Program-made: the position numbers and the translations under genes
Part shown: positions 15,610-25,052 of the stretch, one piece after another
How the letters are laid out: each line of letters begins with the position of its first letter
Position numbering within the stretch: the first letter of the stretch is position 1
DNA from: CAYSCS01 sp964429695
Lineage (GTDB): Bacteria > Acidobacteriota > Aminicenantia > Aminicenantales > Aminicenantaceae
DNA length: 44,321 nucleotides
NCBI GenBank assembly: GCA_964429695.1
Contig: CAYSCS010000069.1
Location: 1 to 44,321, forward strand
Reading direction: 5' to 3'
The notes under the pieces: model-generated
Told to the model about the DNA's origin: nothing
What the model saw: only the letters and a program-made list of their open reading frames with translations
The model's database searches: none

Positions 15610-17583
15610 TTGGATGATATTTTTCTAGATTTTGCTGAAGAAACAAGGGAGCACTATCTCATCTTAACCGAAGCAAGCGGAGATTTACTTTTCATCCTGG
15701 ATAAGGAAGGCAATATCCTTTCTTTAAATAGAGCTGCCCTCAAATTCACAGGTTACTCTAAGGATGAAATAGAAAGAAAGAATATTCTAGAAATAATCCC
15801 TGAAGAATACCATCAAATTATGAAGAGAAATTCTCAAAAGAGAGAAAGGGGAAACTTCTCTCCTTTAAGCTACGAGCTGGAATTCATCAAAAAGTCTGGA
15901 AAGAAAGGGGCGGTAGAGATCCGTGAATTTCCAGCCCAAAGAAAAAGAGAGCTTCTGGGTATCTTCCTCTTCGGAAGGGAGTTAAGCGAGATAAAAAAAA
16001 CAGAAAAAAAGCTTCAAAGACTCAACCTCGTCCTTCAAGCCATAAGGAAAGTTAACCAGCTTATCACCAGAGAAAAGGAAAGACAAAGATTAATCCAGAA
16101 AGCGTGTGAAATACTCACCGCAAAGAGAGGCTACAGGATTGTGTGGATAATCCTAGTCGATGAAAATAGATTGCCTCTCTATTTTGCGGAAGCAGGGGTG
16201 GGGAAAGAATTCAAAACTCTTTTGGAAGAAATAGCAGAAGGAAGATGGAACTTCTGTTCCAAACTCGCTCTTTCTTCTTCGCAAGTGGTGGTAGTTGAAG
16301 AAACTGAGGCATCATGCAGGGAATGCCCGCTCAGGGAAAAAATAGATTGTAGAAAAAATATGACGATTTGCCTCCGTCAGGGAAAAAAAATATATGGAAT
16401 CTTAAGCGCCCTGCCTCCACTCGAATTTCCTCTAAACAAAGAAGAGCAACTCCTCTTCAAAGAGATCGCAGGTGATCTTTCCTTTGCCCTGCATGCAATC
16501 GAGCTTGATGAAAAACGAAGAAGCATAGAAAGAGCGGTTAAAGAGGAACGTGACTATGCGCAAAACATAATCAACACGGTAAGAGAGCCCCTTCTTGTGC
16601 TCGACGGAGAGCTGAATGTCATTTCCGCCAGTCGTTCCTTTTACAGGGTGTTTAAAGTTAAACGCATGGAGACCGAAGGGAGGAAGATCTTCGAGCTAGG
16701 AAAAAGGCAGTGGGATATCCCTCTGCTCAGGACTCTTTTAAGCGAGATCTTGCCCAAGAACACCTCTTTCGAGAACTTTGAGGTCACTCATGAGTTCCCC
16801 CACATCGGGAAAAGGGTCATGCTCCTCAATGCACGAAGGATAAGACAGAGGACGCCCAAAAAAGAATTGATCCTCCTTGCCATAGAAGACATCACAGAGA
16901 GGAAAAAAACAGAGGAAGTAATTAAAGACTACCAGAGCAAGCTTCGCTCTCTCACCCTTGAGCTTACTCTGAGTGAAGAAGCGGTGAGGAAAAATGTCTC
17001 CTCATTCCTCCATGATAATGTGGCCCAAAAACTGGCGCTGATGAAGCTGAAGCTGGATGAGTTTAATGATGCCATAAAGAGAGGATTGCCACTTGTCGAC
17101 CAGAGTCAACACTTCATTGAAGAAGGAATAAAAGAGACACGCTCTCTGATGCTTGAGCTCAGTCCGCCCATCCTCCATGAGCTCGGGCTGGTTAAGGCAA
17201 TGGAATGGCTCACAGAACAATTTAACCTAAACCATCCTCTAAGGTTTGAGTTCAAGGATGACGGCAAAGAAAAGACAATCAACGAAAGCCTCAGGCTAAT
17301 CCTCTTCCGTTCGGCTACGGAGCTACTGATGAACGCAGTAAAACACTCTGAAGCCAAAAAGGTGAGGATGAAGCTTAGAAAAACAAGAAAAAGAGTGGAG
17401 CTCAGTGTCAGGGACGACGGAAAAGGGTTTAATCCTTCAAAGATTCTTCCTTTCAGCATAAAATCAGGAGGTTTCGGGCTCTTCAGCATCAGAGAAAGGT
17501 TAAGAGAGCTCGGCGGGGAGATGATTATCAATTCAAAAGAAGGAGAAGGAACCGAAGTGAGGCTCCTCGTCCCGGAAGATTAA
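15610..17583 (+). CDS. PAS-GAF-PAS sensor histidine kinase, NarL type (HisKA_3)
   Basis: 657 residues, no membrane segment, so a cytosolic sensor. Order: PAS at about 15-130; a GAF-like domain at about 140-300 with a cysteine cluster (C236, C239, C247, C254 in CRECP...DC...C) that might bind metal or respond to redox; a second PAS at about 315-430; then a HisKA_3 dimerisation domain with His468 in SFLHDNVAQKL. The ATPase domain has the N-box ELLMNAVKHSEA, the G1 box VRDDGKGFN and GGFGLFSIRERL. It starts at a TTG (15610), supported by AAGGAG 7 bases upstream at 15597-15602. The LuxR-type regulator 16 bases downstream is its obvious partner. Confidence 0.9.
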   Translation: MDDIFLDFAEETREHYLILTEASGDLLFILDKEGNILSLNRAALKFTGYSKDEIERKNILEIIPEEYHQIMKRNSQKRERGNFSPLSYELEFIKKSGKKGAVEIREFPAQRKRELLGIFLFGRELSEIKKTEKKLQRLNLVLQAIRKVNQLITREKERQRLIQKACEILTAKRGYRIVWIILVDENRLPLYFAEAGVGKEFKTLLEEIAEGRWNFCSKLALSSSQVVVVEETEASCRECPLREKIDCRKNMTICLRQGKKIYGILSALPPLEFPLNKEEQLLFKEIAGDLSFALHAIELDEKRRSIERAVKEERDYAQNIINTVREPLLVLDGELNVISASRSFYRVFKVKRMETEGRKIFELGKRQWDIPLLRTLLSEILPKNTSFENFEVTHEFPHIGKRVMLLNARRIRQRTPKKELILLAIEDITERKKTEEVIKDYQSKLRSLTLELTLSEEAVRKNVSSFLHDNVAQKLALMKLKLDEFNDAIKRGLPLVDQSQHFIEEGIKETRSLMLELSPPILHELGLVKAMEWLTEQFNLNHPLRFEFKDDGKEKTINESLRLILFRSATELLMNAVKHSEAKKVRMKLRKTRKRVELSVRDDGKGFNPSKILPFSIKSGGFGLFSIRERLRELGGEMIINSKEGEGTEVRLLVPED

Positions 17584-17599
17584 AAACCAAAAAATAACC

Positions 17600-18253
17600 A
17601 TGAGCATAAAAATATTCATCGCCGATGACCATAGAATCATAAGAGAAGGGCTGAGAAGCCTGCTGGAGAGAAGGTCAGACTTTCAGGTGGTGGGTGAGGC
17701 TGAAGACGGCGTAGAAGCCATCAAAAAAGTGAAAAAAATTTGTCCCCATATAATCATCATGGACATCGGGATGCCCGGCCTAAACGGAATTGAGGCAACT
17801 CGCGAGATTCTGGAGTTTCTGCCTGGGGCAAAAATAATAGCCCTCTCGATGCATGAAGAAAGGAAGCTTGTGGTCGAGATGCTCAAGGCGGGAGCAAGCG
17901 CCTATCTCTTGAAAGATTCGGCTTACGATGAACTCATCCAGGCTATAGAAGCTAGCCTTTTGAATAAAGTCTTCCTTACCCCTCGCCTTTCGGAAAAATT
18001 AATTCCTGACCTCATCAAAAACATCCCCAGAGAAACTCTCTCTGCCTTCTCCATCTTGAGCCGGAGAGAAAGAGAAGTGCTCCAGCTCATAGCCGAGGGG
18101 AAAGGGACAAAGGAAATCGCCCGGCGCCTCTTCTTAAGCGTCAAGACAGTCGAGACTCATCGCAAGAAAATCATGGAAAAATTAAATCTCTACAGCGTGG
18201 CAGAGCTGACAAAATATGCCATCAGGGAAGGGCTCACTTCCCTCGAAAAGTAA
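17600..18253 (+). CDS. NarL/FixJ-family response regulator (receiver plus LuxR-type HTH)
   Basis: 217 residues, normal for the family. The receiver (1-120) has the acidic pair ADD at 8-10, phospho-acceptor Asp55 in IIIMDIGMPG, and Lys105 in YLLKDS. The DNA-binding domain at about 152-210 reads LSRREREVLQLIAEG ... KEIARRLFLSVKTVETHRKKI, a standard LuxR/NarL HTH. It directly follows its cognate HisKA_3 kinase. Targets are unknown; the divergent amidohydrolase operon and its own operon are the nearest candidates. Confidence 0.94.
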   Translation: MSIKIFIADDHRIIREGLRSLLERRSDFQVVGEAEDGVEAIKKVKKICPHIIIMDIGMPGLNGIEATREILEFLPGAKIIALSMHEERKLVVEMLKAGASAYLLKDSAYDELIQAIEASLLNKVFLTPRLSEKLIPDLIKNIPRETLSAFSILSRREREVLQLIAEGKGTKEIARRLFLSVKTVETHRKKIMEKLNLYSVAELTKYAIREGLTSLEK

Positions 18254-18437
18254 CAAAAAGTTTCTTCCCTCAAGACTAAGATTTCGGGTTTTTCTACCTA
18301 AAAAATAAGGTTTCTCCCGATTGATTTTGCCCCCTAATTAATTTATTTAAGATAAGCAAAAATTTGGGAGGAGATAATCCTCATGCCTGAAGTTTTCTCT
18401 CTCTCTCTCTTCTTTTAAAAAAGATAAGGAGGAAGAG

Positions 18438-18878
18438 ATGGGCATCAGGATTCTTCTTGTCGAAGATAGGAAAGAATTTCGAGAAAGCCTGCGAAGCTTT
18501 CTAGAAAAAGAAAGAGATTTTGAAATCGTTGGCGAAGCAGAGGACGGACGAAGAGCCGTTGAAAAAACAGAAGAATTGAGGCCTGAGGTGGTAATCATGG
18601 ATGTCGTGCTTCCTGAACTGGGAGGAATAGAAGCAACTCGACTGATTAAAAAGAAATTCCCTGAAACAAAGGTTCTTGCTCTCTCCATCTACTCTGATAA
18701 AGAACTCGTTGCGGAAATGTTCAAGGCCGGTGCCTCTGCCTATGTGAGCAAGGAGAATGTGTTTGAAGAATTGACTAAAGTCATTCGTCTTGTATCTTCA
18801 GGGAGGTTCTATCTCAGCCCTTCTTTAAGAAAGAGGGATGTTTTAGACCTCCTTCAGAAACTTGAAAGAAAAGCTTGA
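18438..18878 (+). CDS. Stand-alone receiver protein derived from a NarL-type regulator
   Basis: 146 residues, receiver only. It aligns without gaps to the 217-residue regulator upstream through at least residue 105: the same GEAEDGxxAVEK region, Asp55 in VVIMDVVLP, and Lys105 in YVSKEN. The sequence stops after SPSLRKRDVLDLLQKL, exactly where the LuxR HTH linker begins in the paralogue. All phosphorylation residues are present, so it could act as a phosphate sink or a protein-interaction output. GGAGG lies 6 bases before the ATG. The next gene begins within the stop codon, so no HTH remnant survives. Confidence 0.87.
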   Translation: MGIRILLVEDRKEFRESLRSFLEKERDFEIVGEAEDGRRAVEKTEELRPEVVIMDVVLPELGGIEATRLIKKKFPETKVLALSIYSDKELVAEMFKAGASAYVSKENVFEELTKVIRLVSSGRFYLSPSLRKRDVLDLLQKLERKA

Positions 18879-21800
18879 TGTTTTTAAAGAAATTAAAGAT
18901 GAAAGTTAGAGAGAAGAAAAGCATCCTTGAAACAAGCATACTTCAAGAGGAGAAGAACATAGAGAAAAGCCTCCCTTCTCCTCTTCCCTTAAGGAAAAAA
19001 TGGGGTGAAATTTTTGAAAGCTTAAAAGAAGGAATAGTCTGCCTCGATGCCAAAGGTTTCATTCTCGACTTAAATAGGATAGCGGCTGAATACTTCCGAG
19101 GGAGGAGAGGAGACTTCAGAGGCAGGAATCTTCAAGAAATCTTTTCTCCTCAAGGAGGAGAGAAAAAAGATTTTCACCATAACCTGAGCCTTGCCCTTCA
19201 GGGCAAGATTAAATCCTTCGAGGCAAAGGTCCAAAGGAAGAAGGGCAATGTTTTTTATTTAGAACTGAGCTTTGGAGAGATTAAGGAAGAAAATGGAGAA
19301 AAAGAGTTCATCGTTTTCCTTCGTGATTTAACCGAGGTTCGGAAGAAAGAAGAGGAGCTCAAAAATTCAGAAGAGAGGCTCAACATTCTTTTCGAATATG
19401 CACCCGATGCTTATTTCCTTACTGACCTCAAGGGAAATTTCATCGCAGTAAACAGGAGGGTAGAAGAGCTGAGCGGCTATAAGAAAGAAGAGCTTATCGG
19501 TAAAAACTTCTTGAAATTGGGCTTATTAACCAGAAATCAAATCCCTAAGGCGCTTAAATGCATGAGGGCGAATGCCCGTGGAATGCCTTGCGTACCGAAT
19601 GAATACCTTTTTAGGAGAAAGGATGGTTCCCAGTTAATCGTGGAAATAAGCTCCTATCCTGTGAAAATTTCAGGGAAGAAAGTAGTGCTCGGGATTGCCA
19701 GGGACATCACAGAAAGGAAAAAAAGAGAGAAAGCCTTAGAGGAGAGTGAACAAAAATACCGCACCATAATCGAGAACACCAAGGAAGGAATATTCATTTT
19801 TAGAGGAAATCGTCTCTTATATGTGAATGATGTAATCTGCCGAAAATCCGGTTACTCGCGAGATGAGCTCCTCGAGATTAACCTTTGGAAACTCGTTCAT
19901 CCTGAAGAAAGAACAAGGTTGATGAAGATGGCGGAAAAAATTTCAAGGGAGAGGAAATTTACTCTGGCGATTGAAGGCCCTTTTCTCAGAAAAGATGGAG
20001 AAATCATCCACTGCGCACTCACCCTCTCCCCCATCGTCTACCAGAATAGATTTGCCCTCCTGGGGATAATAAGGGATGTTTCTCTACATGTCAGAGCCCA
20101 GAAAAAGATAGAAGAAGCAAGGGATTATGCAGAAAAAATCCTCGACAGCATTCCTCTTCCGCTTGCGGTCATTGATGAGAAATTGAGGCTTGTCTCGGCA
20201 AACTACTCATTCTCTCAAACCTTTGCCTTGATACCTGAAAAAATGGTAGGGAATGAGTTCTTAGAGCAAAGTAAAGTAAGGTTTATGAATGAGCATTCAA
20301 AGAAACTCCTGGAAAGGCTAATCAAGGAAGAGAAGTCTTTTAAAGACCTTGAAATAAGCTTCGATTTTCCGGAAAAAGAGAGGAGAGTTTTTCTTGTTGG
20401 AGGAAGAGAATTTCATCAAGAGAAGGAAAGCAGGAGATTTTTCATCCTCATTTTTGAAGACATTACAGAGAAGAAAAAGGACATGGAAGAGAGGCTCCTC
20501 CTTGAAGAGACGATCCGTCAAGCTGAGGAGATGATTATGGTCACAGGGACTGACTCAAGCATTAAATATGTGAATCCGAGTATAGCCAAAATAACGGGGT
20601 TCTCTGCGGAAGAAGTCAAGGGGAAGAAGCTTAACTTTATATTTAGAGACGAGAGACAGTTTCCTCTAAATGATGTCCAAAAACTACTGAATCAAGGGAA
20701 GATGTGGTCAGGTTCAATCGATGCCGAGAAAAAGGGAGGAGGAGACTACTTCGTGGATATGGTGGCTTCCCCTGTTAAAGACCAAGAAGGCAATATTCTG
20801 AATCATATCTATGTGATTAGGGATGTCACGCGGGAAAAAGAGATAGAAAACAAACTCCATCAAGCACAGAAGATGGAAGCCCTGGGTGTCCTGGCAGGCG
20901 GAGTGGCCCACGACTTCAATAACATTCTCACCTCAATCGTTGGATATGCAGAGCTTGCCCTGGATGATGCCCCGAGGGGTTCTTTACAGGAGAGCAACTT
21001 GAAAGAGGTGCTCAGGGCGAGCCAGCGGGGGAAAGAGCTTGTCAACCAAATTCTTCTTTTTAGCCGCAGAAGAAAACCAGAGAAAAAAGTCATCCAGATT
21101 AGCTCTCTGCTAAAAGAAGCCTTAAAATTTCTCAGGGCAACCATTCCTTCCAATATTGAGATGCGTCAGAGCATAAAGACCGAGGCTTCGGTAGAAGCCG
21201 ACCCGATTCAGGTTTATCAAGTCCTGATGAATCTCTGTGCCAATGCAGCAGAAGCGATGAACCAAAAAGGAGGCATCCTTGAAGTCAGCCTGGAAGAGGT
21301 TAAGCTCGAAAAGGAGGCACTCGAGGGAAGGGAAGAGGCAAATCCGGGTACATATCTCAAGCTTTCGGTGAGGGACACTGGCACGGGAATCCCTGATTCT
21401 ATTCTTCCCCGTATCTTCGACCCTTTCTTCACTACCAAGGATACAGGTCGGGGAACTGGGATGGGACTTTCTATGGTTGATGGAATAGTTAAAAACCATG
21501 GAGGAATAATCAAGGTCGAGACAGAAGTAGGAAAGGGCTCCACATTTCATGTTTTTTTCCCAAAAACCTCTGAGGTAGCACGAATAGATGAGGAAGAAGT
21601 AGAGCTTAATAAAGGAGATGGACGTATTCTCTTCATCGAAGATGAAAGACAGGTTCTTGACTCTGGCATAAAAACCCTTGAACATCTCGGCTATCAAGTT
21701 GAGGGATTTTCGGACCCTGTTGAGGCTCTTGAAGCCTTCAAAAAGAGCCCCGAAAGGTTTAACGCCGTGATTACAGACATGACTATGCCCCGGATGATGG

Positions 21801-22006
21801 GAGATAAACTGGCGAAAAAAATACTCCAAATCCGACCCGAAGTGCCTGTAATCATCACCACGGGTTACAATGAAAATATCGACGAGGAAAAGGCAGGGGA
21901 AATTGGGGTCTTTGCTCTCATCATGAAGCCTTTCTTGAGGAAGGAGATAGCCTCGGTGCTGGAGAGGGCACTAAACTCAAGAAAAAATTTAGGAGAGAAA
22001 AATTGA
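18875..22006 (+). CDS. Hybrid sensor histidine kinase with five PAS domains and C-terminal receiver
   Basis: 1043 residues, no membrane segment. Five PAS-type modules follow one another at roughly 45-155, 165-285, 287-405, 415-535 and 545-660, several followed by the PAC-type ending DITERKK. HisKA has His679 in AGGVAHDFNNILTSIVGYAEL, the form found with many PAS-rich kinases. The HATPase domain has NLCANAAEAM, DTGTGIP and FDPFFTTKDTGRGTGMGL. The receiver at about 915-1035 has Asp968 (ITDMTMP) and Lys in IMKPF. The start is either TTG 18875 or ATG 18878; both overlap the preceding stop codon. It probably hands phosphate to the two lone receivers and to the receiver-HD-GYP protein next to it. 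Confidence 0.92.
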   Translation: MMFLKKLKMKVREKKSILETSILQEEKNIEKSLPSPLPLRKKWGEIFESLKEGIVCLDAKGFILDLNRIAAEYFRGRRGDFRGRNLQEIFSPQGGEKKDFHHNLSLALQGKIKSFEAKVQRKKGNVFYLELSFGEIKEENGEKEFIVFLRDLTEVRKKEEELKNSEERLNILFEYAPDAYFLTDLKGNFIAVNRRVEELSGYKKEELIGKNFLKLGLLTRNQIPKALKCMRANARGMPCVPNEYLFRRKDGSQLIVEISSYPVKISGKKVVLGIARDITERKKREKALEESEQKYRTIIENTKEGIFIFRGNRLLYVNDVICRKSGYSRDELLEINLWKLVHPEERTRLMKMAEKISRERKFTLAIEGPFLRKDGEIIHCALTLSPIVYQNRFALLGIIRDVSLHVRAQKKIEEARDYAEKILDSIPLPLAVIDEKLRLVSANYSFSQTFALIPEKMVGNEFLEQSKVRFMNEHSKKLLERLIKEEKSFKDLEISFDFPEKERRVFLVGGREFHQEKESRRFFILIFEDITEKKKDMEERLLLEETIRQAEEMIMVTGTDSSIKYVNPSIAKITGFSAEEVKGKKLNFIFRDERQFPLNDVQKLLNQGKMWSGSIDAEKKGGGDYFVDMVASPVKDQEGNILNHIYVIRDVTREKEIENKLHQAQKMEALGVLAGGVAHDFNNILTSIVGYAELALDDAPRGSLQESNLKEVLRASQRGKELVNQILLFSRRRKPEKKVIQISSLLKEALKFLRATIPSNIEMRQSIKTEASVEADPIQVYQVLMNLCANAAEAMNQKGGILEVSLEEVKLEKEALEGREEANPGTYLKLSVRDTGTGIPDSILPRIFDPFFTTKDTGRGTGMGLSMVDGIVKNHGGIIKVETEVGKGSTFHVFFPKTSEVARIDEEEVELNKGDGRILFIEDERQVLDSGIKTLEHLGYQVEGFSDPVEALEAFKKSPERFNAVITDMTMPRMMGDKLAKKILQIRPEVPVIITTGYNENIDEEKAGEIGVFALIMKPFLRKEIASVLERALNSRKNLGEKN

Positions 22007-22380
22007 AAAAAATCCTCATCATCGATGACGACGAACAGATTAGAACCTTGTTAACCCAAATGCTCGTGAAAGAAGGTTTTGAAACAAGAGATGCCCCTGA
22101 TGGAAGGAAAGGTCTCGAACTCTATCGAGAGAGCCGTGCCGACATTGTAATCACTGATATCCTCATGCCCGAAAGAGAAGGCCTGGAGACAATCATGGAG
22201 CTCAAAAAAATGGACCCAGAAGTGAAAATAATCGCCATTTCTGGGGGAGGAATGATAAATGCTGAATTTTATCTCCAATTTGCCAAAGAATTTGGAGCAC
22301 TGCGGACGATTCAAAAACCATTTGGGAGGAAAGAGATTCTGGAAACTATAAGAAAGCTAATTCCTAACGAGGAAATTTAA
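22003..22380 (+). CDS. CheY-like single-domain response regulator
   Basis: 125 residues, receiver only: ILIIDDDEQ with the acidic pocket, Asp52 in VITDILMPE, and Lys in IQKPF. It starts at a TTG whose last two bases are the TG of the previous gene's TGA stop (4-base overlap), so it is translated together with the hybrid kinase. It is a likely phosphorelay intermediate between that kinase's receiver and the downstream HD-GYP regulator. Confidence 0.9.
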   Translation: MKKILIIDDDEQIRTLLTQMLVKEGFETRDAPDGRKGLELYRESRADIVITDILMPEREGLETIMELKKMDPEVKIIAISGGGMINAEFYLQFAKEFGALRTIQKPFGRKEILETIRKLIPNEEI

Positions 22381-22381
22381 G

Positions 22382-23467
22382 ATGCATAAAATCCTCATTG
22401 TGGATGATGAATTGTCCATAAGACAGCTTCTTAAACAGATGATCGAAAGAAATGGATTCACCTGCAGTCTCGCCTCAAGTGCCGAAGAAGCTCGCTTCTT
22501 ATTGAAGAGAGAAAAGTTCGAGCTCATGCTCTGTGACATAAACATGCCCGCAGAATCAGGCATCGAGCTTATAAGGGAGACTCTTTCCTCAAATTCTAAC
22601 TTAGCCGTGATAATGGTTACCGCAGTCAATGACCCAGAGACGGCAAGGCTTGCTCTTGAGCTCGGCGCTTACGATTACATCACCAAACCCTTCGACAGAA
22701 ACCGCATACTGATCTCCATCTACAATGCCCTCCGCAGGTTAAAACTTGAAATCGAAAACAAGCAATATACACAGAGTCTGAAGAAGCTCGTTGAGGAGCG
22801 TACCTTGCATCTAAACCACACCCTTGAGAGGCTGCAGAAGACTTTGCAGGGGACGATCCAGGCCATCGCTCTCACTGTTGAAGCAAGAGACCCTTACACC
22901 TCAGGCCACCAGAAAAGGGTTTCTGAACTCGCTGCTGCGATAGCCAAGGTTATGAAACTCAAAGAAAGCCAGATTGAGGCTGTTCAGATGAGCGGAAGCA
23001 TCCATGACCTTGGGAAAATATCCATCCCTGCGGAAATTCTCTCCAAACCAGGTAAGCTAACTCAAGATGAGTTTCAGCTCGTTAAGAAACATCCCCAGAC
23101 AGGCTTCGAGATCTTGAATTCAATTGAATTCCCCTGGCCAATTGCTCGGATTGTACTCGAACACCATGAGCGAATGGATGGCTCGGGTTATCCTCAGGGA
23201 CTCTCGGGGGAAAAAATAATTCTTGAGGCAAGGATTCTGGCGGTGGCAGATGTGGTCGAAGCCATGTTTTCCCATCGTCCCTACCGTCCAGCTTTTTCTC
23301 TAGAAAAAGCATTGCAAGAAATAGAAGAAAACAAAGGAAGGCTCTATGACGAAGAGGTAAGCAGGGCTTGCTTAGAAATATTTAAAAAAAGGGGACTCAA
23401 CTTAAAACTGTTCAATGAAATTGGCTTAAAAAATAAGGAAAAATTTACTTGCTCGCTCGAAGTTTAA
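22382..23467 (+). CDS. Response regulator with HD-GYP output domain
   Basis: 361 residues: receiver 1-120 (ILIVDDE, Asp52 in LCDINMP, Lys in ITKPF), a helical linker at 125-165, then an HD-GYP domain with HDLGK (His208, Asp209), HHERMDGSGYPQG (from His261) and SHRPYRPA. Probable cyclic-di-GMP phosphodiesterase, the terminal output of the six-gene signalling operon. Unlike the HD-GYP protein at 341-1453 its receiver is complete. It lies one base after the stop of the preceding lone receiver. Confidence 0.94.
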   Translation: MHKILIVDDELSIRQLLKQMIERNGFTCSLASSAEEARFLLKREKFELMLCDINMPAESGIELIRETLSSNSNLAVIMVTAVNDPETARLALELGAYDYITKPFDRNRILISIYNALRRLKLEIENKQYTQSLKKLVEERTLHLNHTLERLQKTLQGTIQAIALTVEARDPYTSGHQKRVSELAAAIAKVMKLKESQIEAVQMSGSIHDLGKISIPAEILSKPGKLTQDEFQLVKKHPQTGFEILNSIEFPWPIARIVLEHHERMDGSGYPQGLSGEKIILEARILAVADVVEAMFSHRPYRPAFSLEKALQEIEENKGRLYDEEVSRACLEIFKKRGLNLKLFNEIGLKNKEKFTCSLEV

Positions 23468-23691
23468 GATTGGAATAATTAAGACATGTCTTGGGAGAAG
23501 GGGCAAAGGATTTTTATTACCATAAGGGGCAATTTAGGTATTAACCAAGCTGATTATCTCTCCTTCAAGCTTCTCTCTTTCTCTACTCAGAAATCAGCGC
23601 TTCTTTCCCAAAGAGTTCTCCATTTTCCCTCGTTTAGGGATTAACAACTTCCTTTAAACCTAGAAAAATTAAACGCCCTTCTTTTCTAATT

Positions 23692-24906
23692 TCAAATAAT
23701 CATCAAGAGCAGATTACCGATTAGAATTCCAAGATAAGTCCCAATCACATAACCCCAGATCCCGACGAGGAGTGCAGGAAGCACGAGCTCCTTCCATCCT
23801 TTGGCAATGGCCATGGCTGCGGCTGACACAGGTCCTCCAAGAGCGGCGTTTACAGAAAGAGCCAGCTCTTCGAGGTTGAGACGGAAGATTTTACCAAGAG
23901 AGAAGGTGATGAAGAAACAGGTTAGAGCAATTAACAGGCAGAAGAAAAACAGGATTGGCGCGGTTAAGACCAAGCGAATTAGGTTAGCGGGAACCCCGAT
24001 GAGGAAGAAGAAAAAGTAGATTAAATAGGTCCCTAGCTCCTCGACTCCATGGATCGAATCCAATGCTTTAGAGAAAAAGGTTGCAGCAAGGACACAGAAG
24101 GTTGTGATCAAAAGAAATGGGTTCCCGATGATGCCCTTTATTGTTTCAGGCATACCCAAGCTTTTGATTAAGCCTGAGAGCTTGCTGGAGAGAAAGGCAA
24201 TGATGATGGCAACTGCAAGCCCTTTGGCGATATCGAGAAGAGAGACTTCTTTCCTCTTCCAGAAACTCGCTGCAAGAAGCCCTTCGCCCCCTCCTTCTTC
24301 AACTTTCTTCTGGTGAGGCATGGTGAAATTCTTCCTGAAGAGACCTATCCCGGTAAGCGACATCAACACGAAAAACATGAGAGCCATGATGAAATTGTCC
24401 GCTACAAGAAGGGCATTCGCTTCCTCAGAAAAGCGCGCCACGCCTTCGCTTCCAGAGGGCATAAAGGTTGCAGTAAGCGCCACAAAATTGACTGCTCCTC
24501 CTGTGTAGCTTCCTGCCATCACTCCTGAAAGCTGGGCAGCAAAAGGAATCAGCCCGGAAAAAATCATTCCTGCAAAGAAAGCCCCTGCCGAAGTCCCCAA
24601 GACTGAAAGATGAAAGGCTCCGAACATAGAACCACTGGTCTTGATAATCCTCAGGATATTCGCCCTGAAGAGAAGGAGGGGAATGGCAACAGGCACGAAG
24701 AAGCTCTCGATAATGGTGTAGCTTGGTGAGTGGAGGGGAAGGACCTTGGTATTGGAGAGGACGATGGCAATGATGAGGGCAAGCACAGGTCCTGTAATCT
24801 TGGAAGCCCACCTGAAATGCTGCTCAAGGTAAATGCTCAAGGCAACAGAACAGAGGATTATGGTCCAGATACTCCAGAAATCATCAGGACAAATGAGGGA
24901 TTCCAT
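23692..24906 (-). CDS. DUF819 family integral membrane protein
   Basis: 404 residues with about ten or more hydrophobic helices. The family pattern is clear: an N-terminal WSIWTIILCSVALSIYLEQ, then KITGPVLALIIAIVLSN, FFVPVAIPLLLFRANILRI, SVLGTSAGAFFAGM, and GSYTGGAVNFVAL around residue 135. A second half repeats the fold, ending NAALGGPVSAAAMAIAKGW. DUF819 (YjcL-like) proteins resemble secondary transporters built from two inverted halves; no substrate is established to my knowledge. A Shine-Dalgarno-like AGGAAGG precedes the ATG. Transcribed alone, convergent with the signalling operon. Confidence 0.88.
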   Translation of the reverse strand: MESLICPDDFWSIWTIILCSVALSIYLEQHFRWASKITGPVLALIIAIVLSNTKVLPLHSPSYTIIESFFVPVAIPLLLFRANILRIIKTSGSMFGAFHLSVLGTSAGAFFAGMIFSGLIPFAAQLSGVMAGSYTGGAVNFVALTATFMPSGSEGVARFSEEANALLVADNFIMALMFFVLMSLTGIGLFRKNFTMPHQKKVEEGGGEGLLAASFWKRKEVSLLDIAKGLAVAIIIAFLSSKLSGLIKSLGMPETIKGIIGNPFLLITTFCVLAATFFSKALDSIHGVEELGTYLIYFFFFLIGVPANLIRLVLTAPILFFFCLLIALTCFFITFSLGKIFRLNLEELALSVNAALGGPVSAAAMAIAKGWKELVLPALLVGIWGYVIGTYLGILIGNLLLMII

Positions 24907-25052
24907 CTTCCTTGCCTTCCTGAGTTGAGCTAAATCCTGTGCGTTTTTTCACCCTCTCAAGCAAAATTTGCTTCGTCTCTCTTTCGTCTCTTTGGGTATT
25001 TCGAGCCTTTTCTTAAACTTTTCTGAAAAAATCCTCTTCTAAATTTTTTTTC

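Noticed and set aside
18395..18412. CT-dinucleotide run before the lone receiver as a phase-variable repeat
   Set aside because: It is short, lies outside the coding region and does not separate promoter boxes that I can identify.
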